From Streptomyces gardneri (GTDB lineage Bacteria > Actinomycetota > Actinomycetes > Streptomycetales > Streptomycetaceae), in NCBI RefSeq assembly GCF_006539185.1, contig NZ_BJMN01000002.1, positions 62,001-126,000 on the forward strand: DNA of 64,000 bases, written 5' to 3'. Under the pieces are notes generated by a model that worked only from the letters and a program-made list of their open reading frames with translations, searched no databases and was not told the origin of the DNA. The position numbers and the translations under genes were made by a program. Shown here in pieces: positions 39,514-48,116 of the stretch; position 1 is the first letter of the stretch; every line of letters starts with the position of its first letter.

Positions 39514-40495
39514 CTCCGTGTCCACCCTGACAAAGGAACGGACGGTGGAGTCCGTGGCGGCGCCCCCGCCGCCCCCGGCCCGTTCACGCCTGAGCCGGTG
39601 GGGTGCCTGGGCGTCGGTCGCCTGGTTCCTCGTCCCGGCCCTGCTCCTCTTCCTCGTCTTCGTCCTCGCCCCGATCGTCGTCGCCGTCTGGACCGGCTTC
39701 TTCAAATGGGGCGGGATCGGACCCATGGCCGACTTCGTCGGCTTCGCGAACTACACCAAGCTCTTCGACGACCAGGTCTTCATCGGCGACCTGTGGCGCG
39801 GGCTGTACCTGATCCTCATGTCGGTCCTGGTGCAGCTGCCCTTCGCCCTGTTCACCGCGGTCCTGCTCAACCAGAAGCTCCGCGGCCGGGCCGTCTACCG
39901 GATGCTGTTCTTCGCGCCGTACATCCTCTCCGAGGTGGTCACGGCGGTCCTCTTCACGATGATCTTCCTGCCCGGCGCCGGCATGGCCGACCATCTCGCC
40001 GGCTTCCTGGGTCTTGAGGGGCTCCAGGGCAAGTGGCTCGCCGATCCCTCGACGGTCATGCCGACCCTGTTCGTCGTCATGATCTGGAAGTACTTCGGCT
40101 TCCACATGATGCTGTTCCTCGCCGGGCTGCAGAGCATCCCGTCCGAAATCCTGGAAGCCGCCTCCATCGACGGCGCCGGCGCCTGGCAGCGCTTCCGGTA
40201 CATCACGCTGCCGCTGCTCGGCCCGACGATCCGGATCAGTGTCTTCCTGTCGATCATCGGGTCCATCCAGCTCTTTGACCTCGTCTGGGTCATGACCGCG
40301 GGTGGGCCCAACCACTCCTCGGAGACGATGGCGATCGCGATGTTCCAGTTCGGCTTCAAGCGGTACCAGGTCGGCTACGCCAGCGCGATCAGCGTGGTGC
40401 TGTTCATGATCAGCCTCGTCTTCTCGCTGTTCTACCAGCGATACGTGCTCCGCCGCGATCTGAGCGGGGCCGTCACCTCGGGAGGTGGCCGATGA
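39506..40495 (+). CDS. bxlF: xylo-oligosaccharide ABC permease, BxlF-like
   Basis: A 329-residue permease with six membrane segments (the first at about 36-58). The conserved cytoplasmic loop reads EAASIDGAGAWQRFRYITLP, which contacts the ATPase. It is a MalF/UgpA-type subunit. GTG 39506 overlaps the bxlE stop by 8 bases, and its stop overlaps the next ATG. The proline-rich N-terminal tail (APPPPPARS) is cytoplasmic. Confidence 0.94.
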   Translation: MPSSVSTLTKERTVESVAAPPPPPARSRLSRWGAWASVAWFLVPALLLFLVFVLAPIVVAVWTGFFKWGGIGPMADFVGFANYTKLFDDQVFIGDLWRGLYLILMSVLVQLPFALFTAVLLNQKLRGRAVYRMLFFAPYILSEVVTAVLFTMIFLPGAGMADHLAGFLGLEGLQGKWLADPSTVMPTLFVVMIWKYFGFHMMLFLAGLQSIPSEILEAASIDGAGAWQRFRYITLPLLGPTIRISVFLSIIGSIQLFDLVWVMTAGGPNHSSETMAIAMFQFGFKRYQVGYASAISVVLFMISLVFSLFYQRYVLRRDLSGAVTSGGGR

Positions 40496-41322
40496 ACGCC
40501 CGTCGGACGGTACGCGGCCTTTCGCTGCACGCCGTGGTCTGGCTGATCGCCGCGTTCGTCGCCGTACCGCTGCTCTATGCGGTGATCTCCGGCTTCAAGA
40601 GCACCGCGGAACTGACGAACAACCCGTTCGGGCTTCCGCAGCAGTGGAAGATCGGCAACTACATCGGAATTCTCGGCGACGGCATGTTCTGGCGGCAGAT
40701 CGCCAACAGCGCGGGCATCGCGATCGGTACGACGGTCTGCACGGTAGTGGCCTCCGCGATGGCGGCTTTCGTCCTGGCCAGATATGCCTTCCGTGGAAGG
40801 GAGTTGTTCTATACGCTCTTCACGATCGGGCTGATGTTCCCGTTCGCCGTGGCCGTTCTTCCGCTCTTCCTCATGCTGCGCACCTTCGGCCTGCTCGACA
40901 ATCCGCTCGGAGTCATCCTCCCGCAGGCGGCTTTCGGGCTCCCCATGACGATCGTGATCCTGCGCGGTTTCTTCCGGACCATCCCGGCGGAGATCGAGGA
41001 GGCCGCCACCATGGACGGCTGCTCGAAGTTCCGTTTCTTCTGGCAGATTCTGTTGCCGATGGCGCGTCCGGCGCTCGGTACGGTCTCGGTGCTCGCGGTC
41101 GTCGCGAGCTGGAACAACTTCTTCCTGCCGCTACTGGTGTTCAGCGATCCGAAATGGCAGACGATCCCGGTCGGCGTCCAGCAGTTCCAGGGCCAGTACT
41201 CGACCGACTTCGCACTCGTCCTCGCCTACATCGTGCTCGCCATGGTCCCCGCCCTCGCCTTCTACGCCGTCGCCGAGCGCCAGCTGATTGGTGGCCTCAC
41301 CGCCGGCGCGACCAAGGGCTGA
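40492..41322 (+). CDS. bxlG: xylo-oligosaccharide ABC permease, BxlG-like
   Basis: A 276-residue MalG/UgpE-type permease with six membrane segments and the loop EIEEAATMDGCSKFRFFWQI. ATG 40492 overlaps the BxlF stop (ATGA). It pairs with BxlF to form the channel. It ends only 40 bases before the GH30 gene with no terminator between, so transcription may continue into the hydrolase genes. Confidence 0.94.
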   Translation: MNARRTVRGLSLHAVVWLIAAFVAVPLLYAVISGFKSTAELTNNPFGLPQQWKIGNYIGILGDGMFWRQIANSAGIAIGTTVCTVVASAMAAFVLARYAFRGRELFYTLFTIGLMFPFAVAVLPLFLMLRTFGLLDNPLGVILPQAAFGLPMTIVILRGFFRTIPAEIEEAATMDGCSKFRFFWQILLPMARPALGTVSVLAVVASWNNFFLPLLVFSDPKWQTIPVGVQQFQGQYSTDFALVLAYIVLAMVPALAFYAVAERQLIGGLTAGATKG

Positions 41323-41362
41323 CCCGACCCGCGCGCCCTCCTTCCCTCCCCGAGGAGACCCA

Positions 41363-42799
41363 GTGAAACGTCTGACCGCCTTGACAGCCGCCATATTGTT
41401 AGCGCTAACATCACAGGTGGCCGCCGCCGAACCCGTACCGTCGGCGGCCAACCAGGCCCACCAGGCCCACCAGGCCAACCAGGCCGCCCCCGCTCGACCC
41501 GCCATCGACTTCCGGGCCGCACTCCAGCCCATCGACGGCTTCGGCTTCTCCATGGCCTTCCAGCGCGCCGACCTACTGCACGGCGCCCGCGGCCTCAGCC
41601 CTGCCAAGCAGCGCGAGGTGCTCGACCTGCTGCTCAGCAAGGAGAAGGGCGCGGGCCTGTCGATCCTGCGCCTGGGCATCGGGTCCTCGACCGACCGGGT
41701 CTACGACCACATGCCGACGATCCTGCCCACCGACCCCGGCGGGCCGGACGCCACACCGGAGTACGTCTGGGACGGCTGGGACGGCGGCCAGGTCTGGCTC
41801 GCCAAGGAGGCCAAGGCGTACGGCGTCAAGCGGTTCTACGCCGACGCCTGGAGCGCGCCGGCCTTCATGAAGACCAACGGCAGCGAGAACAACGGCGGCG
41901 AGCTCCTGCCCGCTTGGCGTCAGGCCTACGCGAACTACCTCGTCCAGTACGCGAAGTTCTACGAGCGCGAAGGCATCGACATCACCGACCTGGGGTTCAC
42001 CAACGAACCCGACTGGACGGCGACCTACGCCTCGATGCGGTTCACCCCCCAGCAGGCCGTCGACTTCCTCAAGGTGCTCGGACCTACCGTCCGCGCCTCC
42101 GGACTGAAGGCGGGAGTGGTCTGCTGCGACGCCGCCGGCTGGGACCGCCAGGTCGCCTACACCGAGGCCATCGAGGCGGACCCCGAGGCCGACAAGGCCG
42201 TGCGGACCGTCACCGGCCACCGCTACAGCGGTGCGACCACTGTCCCGCAGCCGACCGACAAGCACGTGTGGATGTCCGAATGGTCACCGGACGGCACCAC
42301 CTGGAACGAGAACTGGGACGACGGCAGCGGCTACGACGGCCTCACTGTCGCCGCCGACATCCAGAACACCTTGACCGTCGGCAACGCGAACGCCTACGTC
42401 TACTGGACCGGCGCGTCCCTCGGCGCGACCCGGGGCCTCATCCAGCTCGCCAACCCCGGCGACGACTACCGGGTGTCCAAGCGGTACTGGGCCCTGGCCG
42501 CCTTCAGCCGGTTCATCCGCCCCGCCGCCGTCCGCGTGCCGGTCACGGACGCCGACCCCGCCCTGCGTGTCACGGCCTTCCGCAACCCGGACGGCAGCCG
42601 CGTGATCGAGATCCTCAACACCGCGACCACCGAGAAGTCCGCCGAGTTCACCCTTCGCGGCGGACACGACCGGCACCCCGACGGCTACGTCACCGACGAG
42701 ACCCGCTCGATCGCCCCGGCCGACGTCGCCTCCACGCACGGCACGACCCTCACGGCCAGGCTCGCCCCGCGCGCGCTCACCACGATCGTTCTCGACTGA
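41363..42799 (+). CDS. secreted GH30-family glycoside hydrolase (xylanase-like)
   Basis: A 478-residue secreted clan-A hydrolase. Signal peptide residues 1-22 (KRLTALTAAILLALTSQVAA). A short repeat linker of AHQ/ANQ units follows, then the catalytic barrel with IDGFGFSMAFQRAD, ILRLGIGSS, acid/base E215 in GFTNEPDWTATYASM and nucleophile E306 in VWMSEWSPDG, and a C-terminal beta-sandwich that belongs to the family fold. GTG 41363 has GAGGAG upstream. Codons 11-17 (ATA TTG TTA GCG CTA ACA TCA) include rare TTA, CTA and ATA codons because a perfect operator palindrome is embedded in the signal-peptide sequence. Glucuronoxylan or arabinoxylan is the likely target; exact specificity is unknown. 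Confidence 0.9.
   Translation: MKRLTALTAAILLALTSQVAAAEPVPSAANQAHQAHQANQAAPARPAIDFRAALQPIDGFGFSMAFQRADLLHGARGLSPAKQREVLDLLLSKEKGAGLSILRLGIGSSTDRVYDHMPTILPTDPGGPDATPEYVWDGWDGGQVWLAKEAKAYGVKRFYADAWSAPAFMKTNGSENNGGELLPAWRQAYANYLVQYAKFYEREGIDITDLGFTNEPDWTATYASMRFTPQQAVDFLKVLGPTVRASGLKAGVVCCDAAGWDRQVAYTEAIEADPEADKAVRTVTGHRYSGATTVPQPTDKHVWMSEWSPDGTTWNENWDDGSGYDGLTVAADIQNTLTVGNANAYVYWTGASLGATRGLIQLANPGDDYRVSKRYWALAAFSRFIRPAAVRVPVTDADPALRVTAFRNPDGSRVIEILNTATTEKSAEFTLRGGHDRHPDGYVTDETRSIAPADVASTHGTTLTARLAPRALTTIVLD
41397..41410. promoter_or_regulatory. arabinose-class LacI operator inside the GH30 coding sequence
   Basis: TGTTAGCGCTAACA, a perfect 14-base palindrome of the same class as the pentose-block operators, located 34 bases after the GTG start of GH30. 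It lies within the signal-peptide codons. A bound repressor could act as a roadblock or on a promoter in the 40-base gap after bxlG. Confidence 0.75.
41399..41401 (+). other. TTA leucine codon in the GH30 signal peptide
   Basis: Codon 13 of GH30 is TTA, inside the operator palindrome. In Streptomyces TTA needs the bldA tRNA, so translation may depend on developmental stage. Confidence 0.8.
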
Positions 42800-42842
42800 C
42801 CCGTCGTTCTCGACCGACTCGCCCATCACCGAGGAGCCACCC

Positions 42843-43889
42843 ATGTCCAGGTCCATCTCCCGGCATCTGATCGCCCTCTCCGCGGCCGTCTGCCTCGCCG
42901 CCGGCCTCGCCGCCACCCCCGCGACCGCCGAGCCCCGCCCCAAGACGCTCGCCGAACTGGCGAAGAAGCACCACAAGTACTTCGGCTCGGCCACCGACAA
43001 CCCCGAGTTCACCGACGCCGCCTACCTGAAGCTCCTCGGCAGCGAGTTCGGCCAGACCACCCCCGGCAACGCCATGAAGTGGTACGCCACCGAGCCCAAG
43101 CCCGGCGTCTTCGACTTCACCGCCGGCGATGAGGTCCTGGCCTTCGCCAAGGACCACCACCAGAAGGTCCGCGGCCACACGCTCGTCTGGCACAGCCAGC
43201 TCCCCGCCTGGCTCACCGACCGCACCTGGACCGCCGACGAGCTGCGCCCCGTCCTCAAGAACCACATCCAGACGGTGGCACGGCACTACAAGGGCAAGGT
43301 CATCCACTGGGATGTCGTCAACGAGGCCTTCAACGAGGACGGCACCTACCGCGAGTCGATCTTCTACAAGACGCTCGGCCCCGGCTACATCGCCGACGCC
43401 CTGCGCTGGGCCCACGAGGCCGACCCGCGCGCCAAGCTGTACCTCAACGACTACAACGTCGACGGCATCAACGCCAAGAGCGACGCCTACTACCACCTGA
43501 TCAAGCAGCTGAAGGCCGACGGCGTCCCGGTGGAGGGCTTCGGCCTCCAGGGCCACCTGGCGCTCCAGTACGGCTTCCCCGCCGGCGTCCAGGAGAACAT
43601 CCAGCGCTTCGCCGACCTCGGCGTCGAGGTCGCGATCACCGAGCTCGACATCCGGATGGAGCTCCCGGCGACACCGGAGAAGCTCGCCACCCAGGCCACC
43701 TGGTACGCCGACTACGTCAAGGCCTGCCTGGCGGTGAAGAAGTGCGTCGGCGTCACCATCTGGGACTACACGGACAAGTACTCGTGGATCCCCGGGGTCT
43801 TCCCCGACGAGGGCGCCGCGCTGCCCTACGACGAGAACCTGCAGCCCAAGCCCGCCTACCACGCCATCAGGAAGGTGCTCGGCGGATGA
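42843..43889 (+). CDS. secreted GH10 endo-1,4-beta-xylanase, single domain
   Basis: A 348-residue xylanase. Signal peptide to about residue 29 (VCLAAGLAATPATA). GH10 blocks: FGQTTPGNAMKWYATEPKPG, VRGHTLVWHSQLPAWL, acid/base E161 in [11 protein letters not shown] and nucleophile E267 in VAITELDIRM, then GVTIWDYTDKYSWIPG. Unlike the GH10 at 31.5-33.0 kb it has no CBM13. ATG 42843 has GAGGAGCC upstream, 43 bases after GH30. Its stop overlaps the following oxidoreductase start (ATGA). Confidence 0.95.
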   Translation: MSRSISRHLIALSAAVCLAAGLAATPATAEPRPKTLAELAKKHHKYFGSATDNPEFTDAAYLKLLGSEFGQTTPGNAMKWYATEPKPGVFDFTAGDEVLAFAKDHHQKVRGHTLVWHSQLPAWLTDRTWTADELRPVLKNHIQTVARHYKGKVIHWDVVNEAFNEDGTYRESIFYKTLGPGYIADALRWAHEADPRAKLYLNDYNVDGINAKSDAYYHLIKQLKADGVPVEGFGLQGHLALQYGFPAGVQENIQRFADLGVEVAITELDIRMELPATPEKLATQATWYADYVKACLAVKKCVGVTIWDYTDKYSWIPGVFPDEGAALPYDENLQPKPAYHAIRKVLGG

Positions 43890-44932
43890 TCAGGACGGCG
43901 ATCGTCGGGACGGGCGGGATCGCGGGCATCTGCCACGTACCCGCCCTCCGGGCCCAGGCGCACCGGGCCGAGATCGTGGCCGCCGTCGACGTGGATGCCG
44001 TGCGTGCCGAGGCCTTCGCGGCCGAGCACGGCATCCACGCCTTCTACACCGACCTCGCCACGATGCTCCGGGAGGAGCGGCCGGACCTCGTACACCTGTG
44101 CACACCGCCGCACCTGCACGCCGAACAGGCCGTGGCCTGCCTGGAGTCGGGGGCGTGGGTGTGGTGCGAGAAGCCGGTGGCCCTGTCGCTGGCCGAGCTC
44201 GACCGGATCCATGCAGCCGAGGGCACCGCCGCCGCGGGCGCGGTCTTCCAGCACAGGTACGGCTCCGGCGCCCGCTACCTGCGCGACAGCATCGCCGCCG
44301 GGACCCTGGGCCGTCCGCTGGTCGCGCAGTGCGTCACGGCCTGGTACCGCGACGACGCCTACTACGACGTGCCGTGGCGCGGCACCTGGCGGAGCGAGGG
44401 CGGCGGCCCGACGCTCGGCCACGGCATCCACCAGATGGACCTGATGCTCGCGGTGCTCGGCCCCTGGGCCGAGGTACGCGCGATGGCCGGCCGTCTCGAA
44501 CGCGAGGTCCAGACCGAGGACGTGTCCACGGCCCTGGTCCGGTTCGAGAACGGAGCCATCGCGACGGTCGTCAACAGCGTCCTCTCGCCGCGCGAGGAGA
44601 GCTACCTGCGGTTCGACCTCACCGACGCCACGGTCGAGCTGCGGCACCTGTACGGCTACTCCAACGCGGACTGGACGTTCACCGGCAGGACGCCCGCCAC
44701 GAAGTGGGACCCGCCGGACGACGTGCCCAGCTCGCACACCGCCCAGCTCGCGGAGTTCCTGGACGGTTACGCGGCCGGGCTCCGGCCCGACCTCGGCAGG
44801 CCCACCATGGAACTCGTCACCGCCCTCTACAAGGCCGCGATCACCGGCCGACCGGTCCGGCGCGGGGAGATCGACGCGGCCGACCCCTTCTACGCCTCGC
44901 TCCACGGAGGACGACCGGAGGTGTTCCGATGA
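43886..44932 (+). CDS. Gfo/Idh/MocA-family NAD(P)-dependent oxidoreductase
   Basis: A 348-residue cytoplasmic sugar dehydrogenase-like protein. Rossmann motif IRTAIVGTGGIAGICHVPAL at the N-terminus, then DLVHLCTPPHLHAEQAVACL, the family signature WVWCEKPVALSLAELD with the conserved EKP lysine, and GHGIHQMDLMLAVLGP with the catalytic histidine. ATG 43886 overlaps the GH10 stop, and its own stop overlaps the next ATG. The substrate is unknown; co-translation with xylanases suggests a pentose, uronic acid or methylated uronate derivative. Confidence 0.92.
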   Translation: MIRTAIVGTGGIAGICHVPALRAQAHRAEIVAAVDVDAVRAEAFAAEHGIHAFYTDLATMLREERPDLVHLCTPPHLHAEQAVACLESGAWVWCEKPVALSLAELDRIHAAEGTAAAGAVFQHRYGSGARYLRDSIAAGTLGRPLVAQCVTAWYRDDAYYDVPWRGTWRSEGGGPTLGHGIHQMDLMLAVLGPWAEVRAMAGRLEREVQTEDVSTALVRFENGAIATVVNSVLSPREESYLRFDLTDATVELRHLYGYSNADWTFTGRTPATKWDPPDDVPSSHTAQLAEFLDGYAAGLRPDLGRPTMELVTALYKAAITGRPVRRGEIDAADPFYASLHGGRPEVFR

Positions 44933-45789
44933 CGTTCGAACTCCTGGAACAAGAGGACGCGCTGACCGTCCGGGCGCGCGGCACCGATCTCTTCCGGTAC
45001 GTGCACCGGCCGGTCATGGACCCCTTCGAGGCGCCGAAGCCGTACCTGCATCCGTTGCGCACGCTCGCCGGCCAGGTGGTCACCGGATACCGCCCGCACG
45101 ACCACCGCTGGCACAAGGGCGTCCAGTTCACGGCGTCATGGGTATCGGGCCAGAACTTCTGGGGCGGCGGCACCTACCTGCGCGGGCAGGGCTATGTGGA
45201 CCTGCCGAACCTCGGCACGATGCGCAGCCTCGCCGTATCCGCCGAGACGGATCACGACCGCGCCGTCATCACCGAGCACCTCGCCTGGCACACGATGGCC
45301 GGCGGGCACTGGATCGACGAACGTCGCATGCTGACCGCGTGCGACGTCGAAGCCGACTCCTGGACCCTCGAGGTCACCACCGCGCTGACCAACGTCCACG
45401 GCACCGACCTGGTGTTCGGCAGTCCCGGCACACAGGGCAGGGAACTCGCCGGGTACTCCGGCCTGTTCTGGCGCGGCCCGCGCGAGTTCACCGGCGGCGA
45501 CGTGATCGGCCCCGGCATGGGCGAGCAGGGCGAATGGCTCGCCTACATCGGCACCCACGACGAGGTCGACCGCTCCTCCACACTGCTGTTCCAGGACGAC
45601 CCGGACACCCCTTGCCAGTGGTTCGTCCGCAGCGAGCCCATCCCCGCCGTCAACCCGTCCCTGGCGTTCGACAAGGAACTGCCGCTGGCCCCGGGCGACA
45701 CCCTGTCGCGCCGTTACCGGATCGTCGTGGCCGACGGCGCGTGGGACCTCGCCCGCCTGACCCGGCACGTCGAGGAACACCCGTGGTGA
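44929..45789 (+). CDS. PmoA-like (DUF6807) protein
   Basis: A 286-residue protein without a signal peptide. Blocks FRYVHRPVMDPFEAPKPYLH, GYRPHDHRWHKGVQFTASWV, GGHWIDERRMLT and ELAGYSGLFWRGPREFTGGD match a widespread family annotated PmoA or DUF6807, often found beside Gfo/Idh/MocA proteins in carbohydrate clusters. The histidine-rich DHRWHKG could be an active or metal site. ATG 44929 and the GTGA overlap with the next gene show translational coupling on both sides. The biochemical role of the family is not established as far as I know. Confidence 0.82.
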   Translation: MTFELLEQEDALTVRARGTDLFRYVHRPVMDPFEAPKPYLHPLRTLAGQVVTGYRPHDHRWHKGVQFTASWVSGQNFWGGGTYLRGQGYVDLPNLGTMRSLAVSAETDHDRAVITEHLAWHTMAGGHWIDERRMLTACDVEADSWTLEVTTALTNVHGTDLVFGSPGTQGRELAGYSGLFWRGPREFTGGDVIGPGMGEQGEWLAYIGTHDEVDRSSTLLFQDDPDTPCQWFVRSEPIPAVNPSLAFDKELPLAPGDTLSRRYRIVVADGAWDLARLTRHVEEHPW

Positions 45790-46535
45790 CACCGCTTCCG
45801 GGCGGTGTGGGAATCTCCGGGCTGACCGTGTACGACTGGGAGGCCGCCGACGGACTGTGCGGCGGCACCCCTCACATGCACCTCGTCTGCTCCGAGGCGT
45901 ACGTCGTCATCGGCGGCGAGGGCAGCGTCCAGACCCTCACCGGCTCCGGTTTCGCCGACACTCCGCTGCGCGCCGGCGACGTCGTCGGGTTCACCCCGGG
46001 AACGATCCACCGTCTCGTCAACGCGGGTGACCTGCGGCTTGTCGTCCTGATGCAGAACAGCGGCCTCCCCGAGGCCGGCGACGCCGTCTTCACCTTCCCC
46101 GCTTCCGTCCTGGCCGACCCCGACGCCTACCAGGCGGCGGCGGCCCTGACCGGCGACCACGGCGCGGCGGCGCGCCGCCGCCGCGACCTGGCGCTCGAAG
46201 GGTTCATGGACCTGCGCCGCGAAGGAGGGCTGCCGGAGTTCCACGCCGCGGCCCACCGCCTGAAACGCGAACTCCTGGATCAGTGGGTGATCCGTTGGCG
46301 TGACGGCGCTCTGACGGCGGCCGAGGAGACCGGCCGTCAGTTGGAGCGGCTGAAGGCCGGAGATCTCTCCCACCTCGACCACGGCGCGGTGTCACGGCTC
46401 GAACGCCTGGAGGACCCGCTCTTCGGCATGTGCGGTCTCCTCCATCCCTATGCCGCCCCCACCCTCCCGGCGCGACCGCTCGGCGGCCCGCCGGAATCAC
46501 TCCACCCCCACCCCCCGGAGGAACAATTCCGATGA
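45786..46535 (+). CDS. cupin-domain protein, unknown function
   Basis: A 249-residue cytoplasmic protein. The N-terminal cupin (about 5-105) has the two motif regions [20 protein letters not shown] and [20 protein letters not shown], giving the likely metal ligands H, H, E and H. The C-terminal part is helical and charged ([37 protein letters not shown]) and unlike known enzymes. GTG 45786 overlaps the PmoA-like stop, and its stop overlaps the GH62 ATG. It could be an isomerase, epimerase or sugar-binding accessory protein; this is inference from context. Confidence 0.78.
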   Translation: MTPLPGGVGISGLTVYDWEAADGLCGGTPHMHLVCSEAYVVIGGEGSVQTLTGSGFADTPLRAGDVVGFTPGTIHRLVNAGDLRLVVLMQNSGLPEAGDAVFTFPASVLADPDAYQAAAALTGDHGAAARRRRDLALEGFMDLRREGGLPEFHAAAHRLKRELLDQWVIRWRDGALTAAEETGRQLERLKAGDLSHLDHGAVSRLERLEDPLFGMCGLLHPYAAPTLPARPLGGPPESLHPHPPEEQFR

Positions 46536-48004
46536 GATTCCGTCATCCACCCCTGATCCTGAGCCTCGTCCTCGCGGTCCTGTCGTCCCTGCTTCTCGGG
46601 GCCTCGCTCCTCACCGCCCCGCCCGCCGCCGCGGCCAGCGTCGACACCAACGCCTGGTACGTCCTGGTCAACCGCAACAGCGGCAAGGCCCTGGACGTCT
46701 ACAACCTGGCGACCGGCGACGGCGCCCGCATCACCCAGTGGACCAGGAACGACCAGAACCAGCAGCAGTGGCAGTTCGTCGCCTCCGGCGACGGCTACTA
46801 CCGCGTCAAGTCCCGCCACTCAGGCAAGGTCCTGGACGTCCAGAACAGCTCCACCGCCAACGGCGCCGCGGTCACCCAGTGGACCGACGTGAACGGCACC
46901 AACCAGCAGTGGCGCCTCGCCGACAGCGCGGACGGTCACATCCGGCTCGTCGCCCGCCACAGCGGCAAGGCCCTCGAAGTCCAGGGCGCCTCCACCGCCG
47001 ACGGCGCGAACATCGTCCAGTACGACGACTGGGGCGGCGCCAACCAGCAGTGGCAGCTCGTCAAGGTCGGCGGCGGCACCCCCGGCACCTGCGCCCTTCC
47101 CCCGACGTACCGCTGGTCGTCCACGGGCGCGCTCGCGCAGCCCAGGACGGGCTGGGCCGCGCTCAAGGACTTCACCGTCGCCCCCTACAACGGCAGGCAC
47201 ATCGTCTACGCGACGACGCACGGCGCCGCGGGCACGGGCCAGGGCTGGGGTTCGATGAACTTCACTCCGTTCACCGACTGGTCGCAGATGGCCTCGGCCG
47301 GCCAGAACGCGATGTCGAATTCCGTCGTCGCGCCCACGCTCTTCTACTTCGCTCCGAAGAACATCTGGGTGCTCGCCTACCAGTGGGGCAGGACCGCCTT
47401 CTCGTACCGGACGTCGACCGACCCGACCAACCCGAACGGCTGGTCGGCGGAGCAGGAGCTCTTCTCGGGGACCATCGCCAACTCCGGGACGGGACCGATC
47501 GACCAGACGCTGATCGGCGACGGGACGAACATGTACCTGTTCTTCGCCGGTGACAACGGCAAGATCTACCGGGCGAGCATGCCGATCGGGAACTTCCCCA
47601 GCAGCTTCGGCACGAGCTCGACGATCGTCATGAGCGACACCACGAACAACCTGTTCGAGGCCCCGCAGGTCTACAAGCTCCAGGGCGAGGACCGCTACCT
47701 CATGATCGTCGAGGCGATCGGGTCGCAGGGCCGGTACTTCCGCTCCTTCACCGCCACCAGCCTGAACGGCTCGTGGACGCCCCAGGCCGCGACCGAGAGC
47801 AGTCCCTTCGCCGGCAAGGCCAACAGCGGCGCCACCTGGACCAACGACATCAGCCACGGCGAACTGGTCCGCGCGACCGCCGACCAGACCTTCACGGTCG
47901 ACCCCTGCAACCTGCGCTTCCTGTACCAGGGACGCGACCCGAACTCCGGCGGCGACTACGGCCAGTGGCCCTACCGGCCGGGCCTGCTGACCCTGCAGCG
48001 CTGA
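46532..48004 (+). CDS. secreted GH62 alpha-L-arabinofuranosidase with N-terminal ricin-type CBM13
   Basis: A 490-residue secreted enzyme. Signal peptide about 1-34. The ricin B-like domain (38-178) has three QxW repeats (QQQWQF, NQQWRL, NQQWQL). The GH62 domain (about 185-490) has [20 protein letters not shown] with [35 protein letters not shown] and the acid glutamate in [11 protein letters not shown]. It removes arabinose side chains from arabinoxylan, so it provides the inducer for the pentose block. ATG 46532 has GGAGGAA upstream and overlaps the cupin stop. Last gene of the long chain starting at bxlE. Confidence 0.95.
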   Translation: MRFRHPPLILSLVLAVLSSLLLGASLLTAPPAAAASVDTNAWYVLVNRNSGKALDVYNLATGDGARITQWTRNDQNQQQWQFVASGDGYYRVKSRHSGKVLDVQNSSTANGAAVTQWTDVNGTNQQWRLADSADGHIRLVARHSGKALEVQGASTADGANIVQYDDWGGANQQWQLVKVGGGTPGTCALPPTYRWSSTGALAQPRTGWAALKDFTVAPYNGRHIVYATTHGAAGTGQGWGSMNFTPFTDWSQMASAGQNAMSNSVVAPTLFYFAPKNIWVLAYQWGRTAFSYRTSTDPTNPNGWSAEQELFSGTIANSGTGPIDQTLIGDGTNMYLFFAGDNGKIYRASMPIGNFPSSFGTSSTIVMSDTTNNLFEAPQVYKLQGEDRYLMIVEAIGSQGRYFRSFTATSLNGSWTPQAATESSPFAGKANSGATWTNDISHGELVRATADQTFTVDPCNLRFLYQGRDPNSGGDYGQWPYRPGLLTLQR

Positions 48005-48012
48005 CGACGTGG

Positions 48013-48047
48013 CACCGCCCCGGCGCCCATGAGGAGCCGGGGCGGTG
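48013..48047. terminator. bidirectional hairpin terminator after GH62
   Basis: CACCGCCCCGGC and its complement GCCGGGGCGGTG form a 12-bp stem around an 11-base loop, between the converging GH62 and amidohydrolase genes. Confidence 0.8.
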
Positions 48048-48116
48048 TGCGGTGTCCCCGACGGCCCTCGGGGGAACCGAACGCATCAGGAGGCGGCCGG
48101 GACCGTCCCGTCGCCG

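Noticed and set aside
38112..39530. Long plus-strand open frame overlapping bxlE in another frame
   Set aside because: It is an arginine-rich shadow of bxlE with no family features; bxlE has the ribosome binding site, signal peptide and domain.
42466..42651. Small antisense frame inside GH30
   Set aside because: Fully inside a well-supported gene with no independent evidence.
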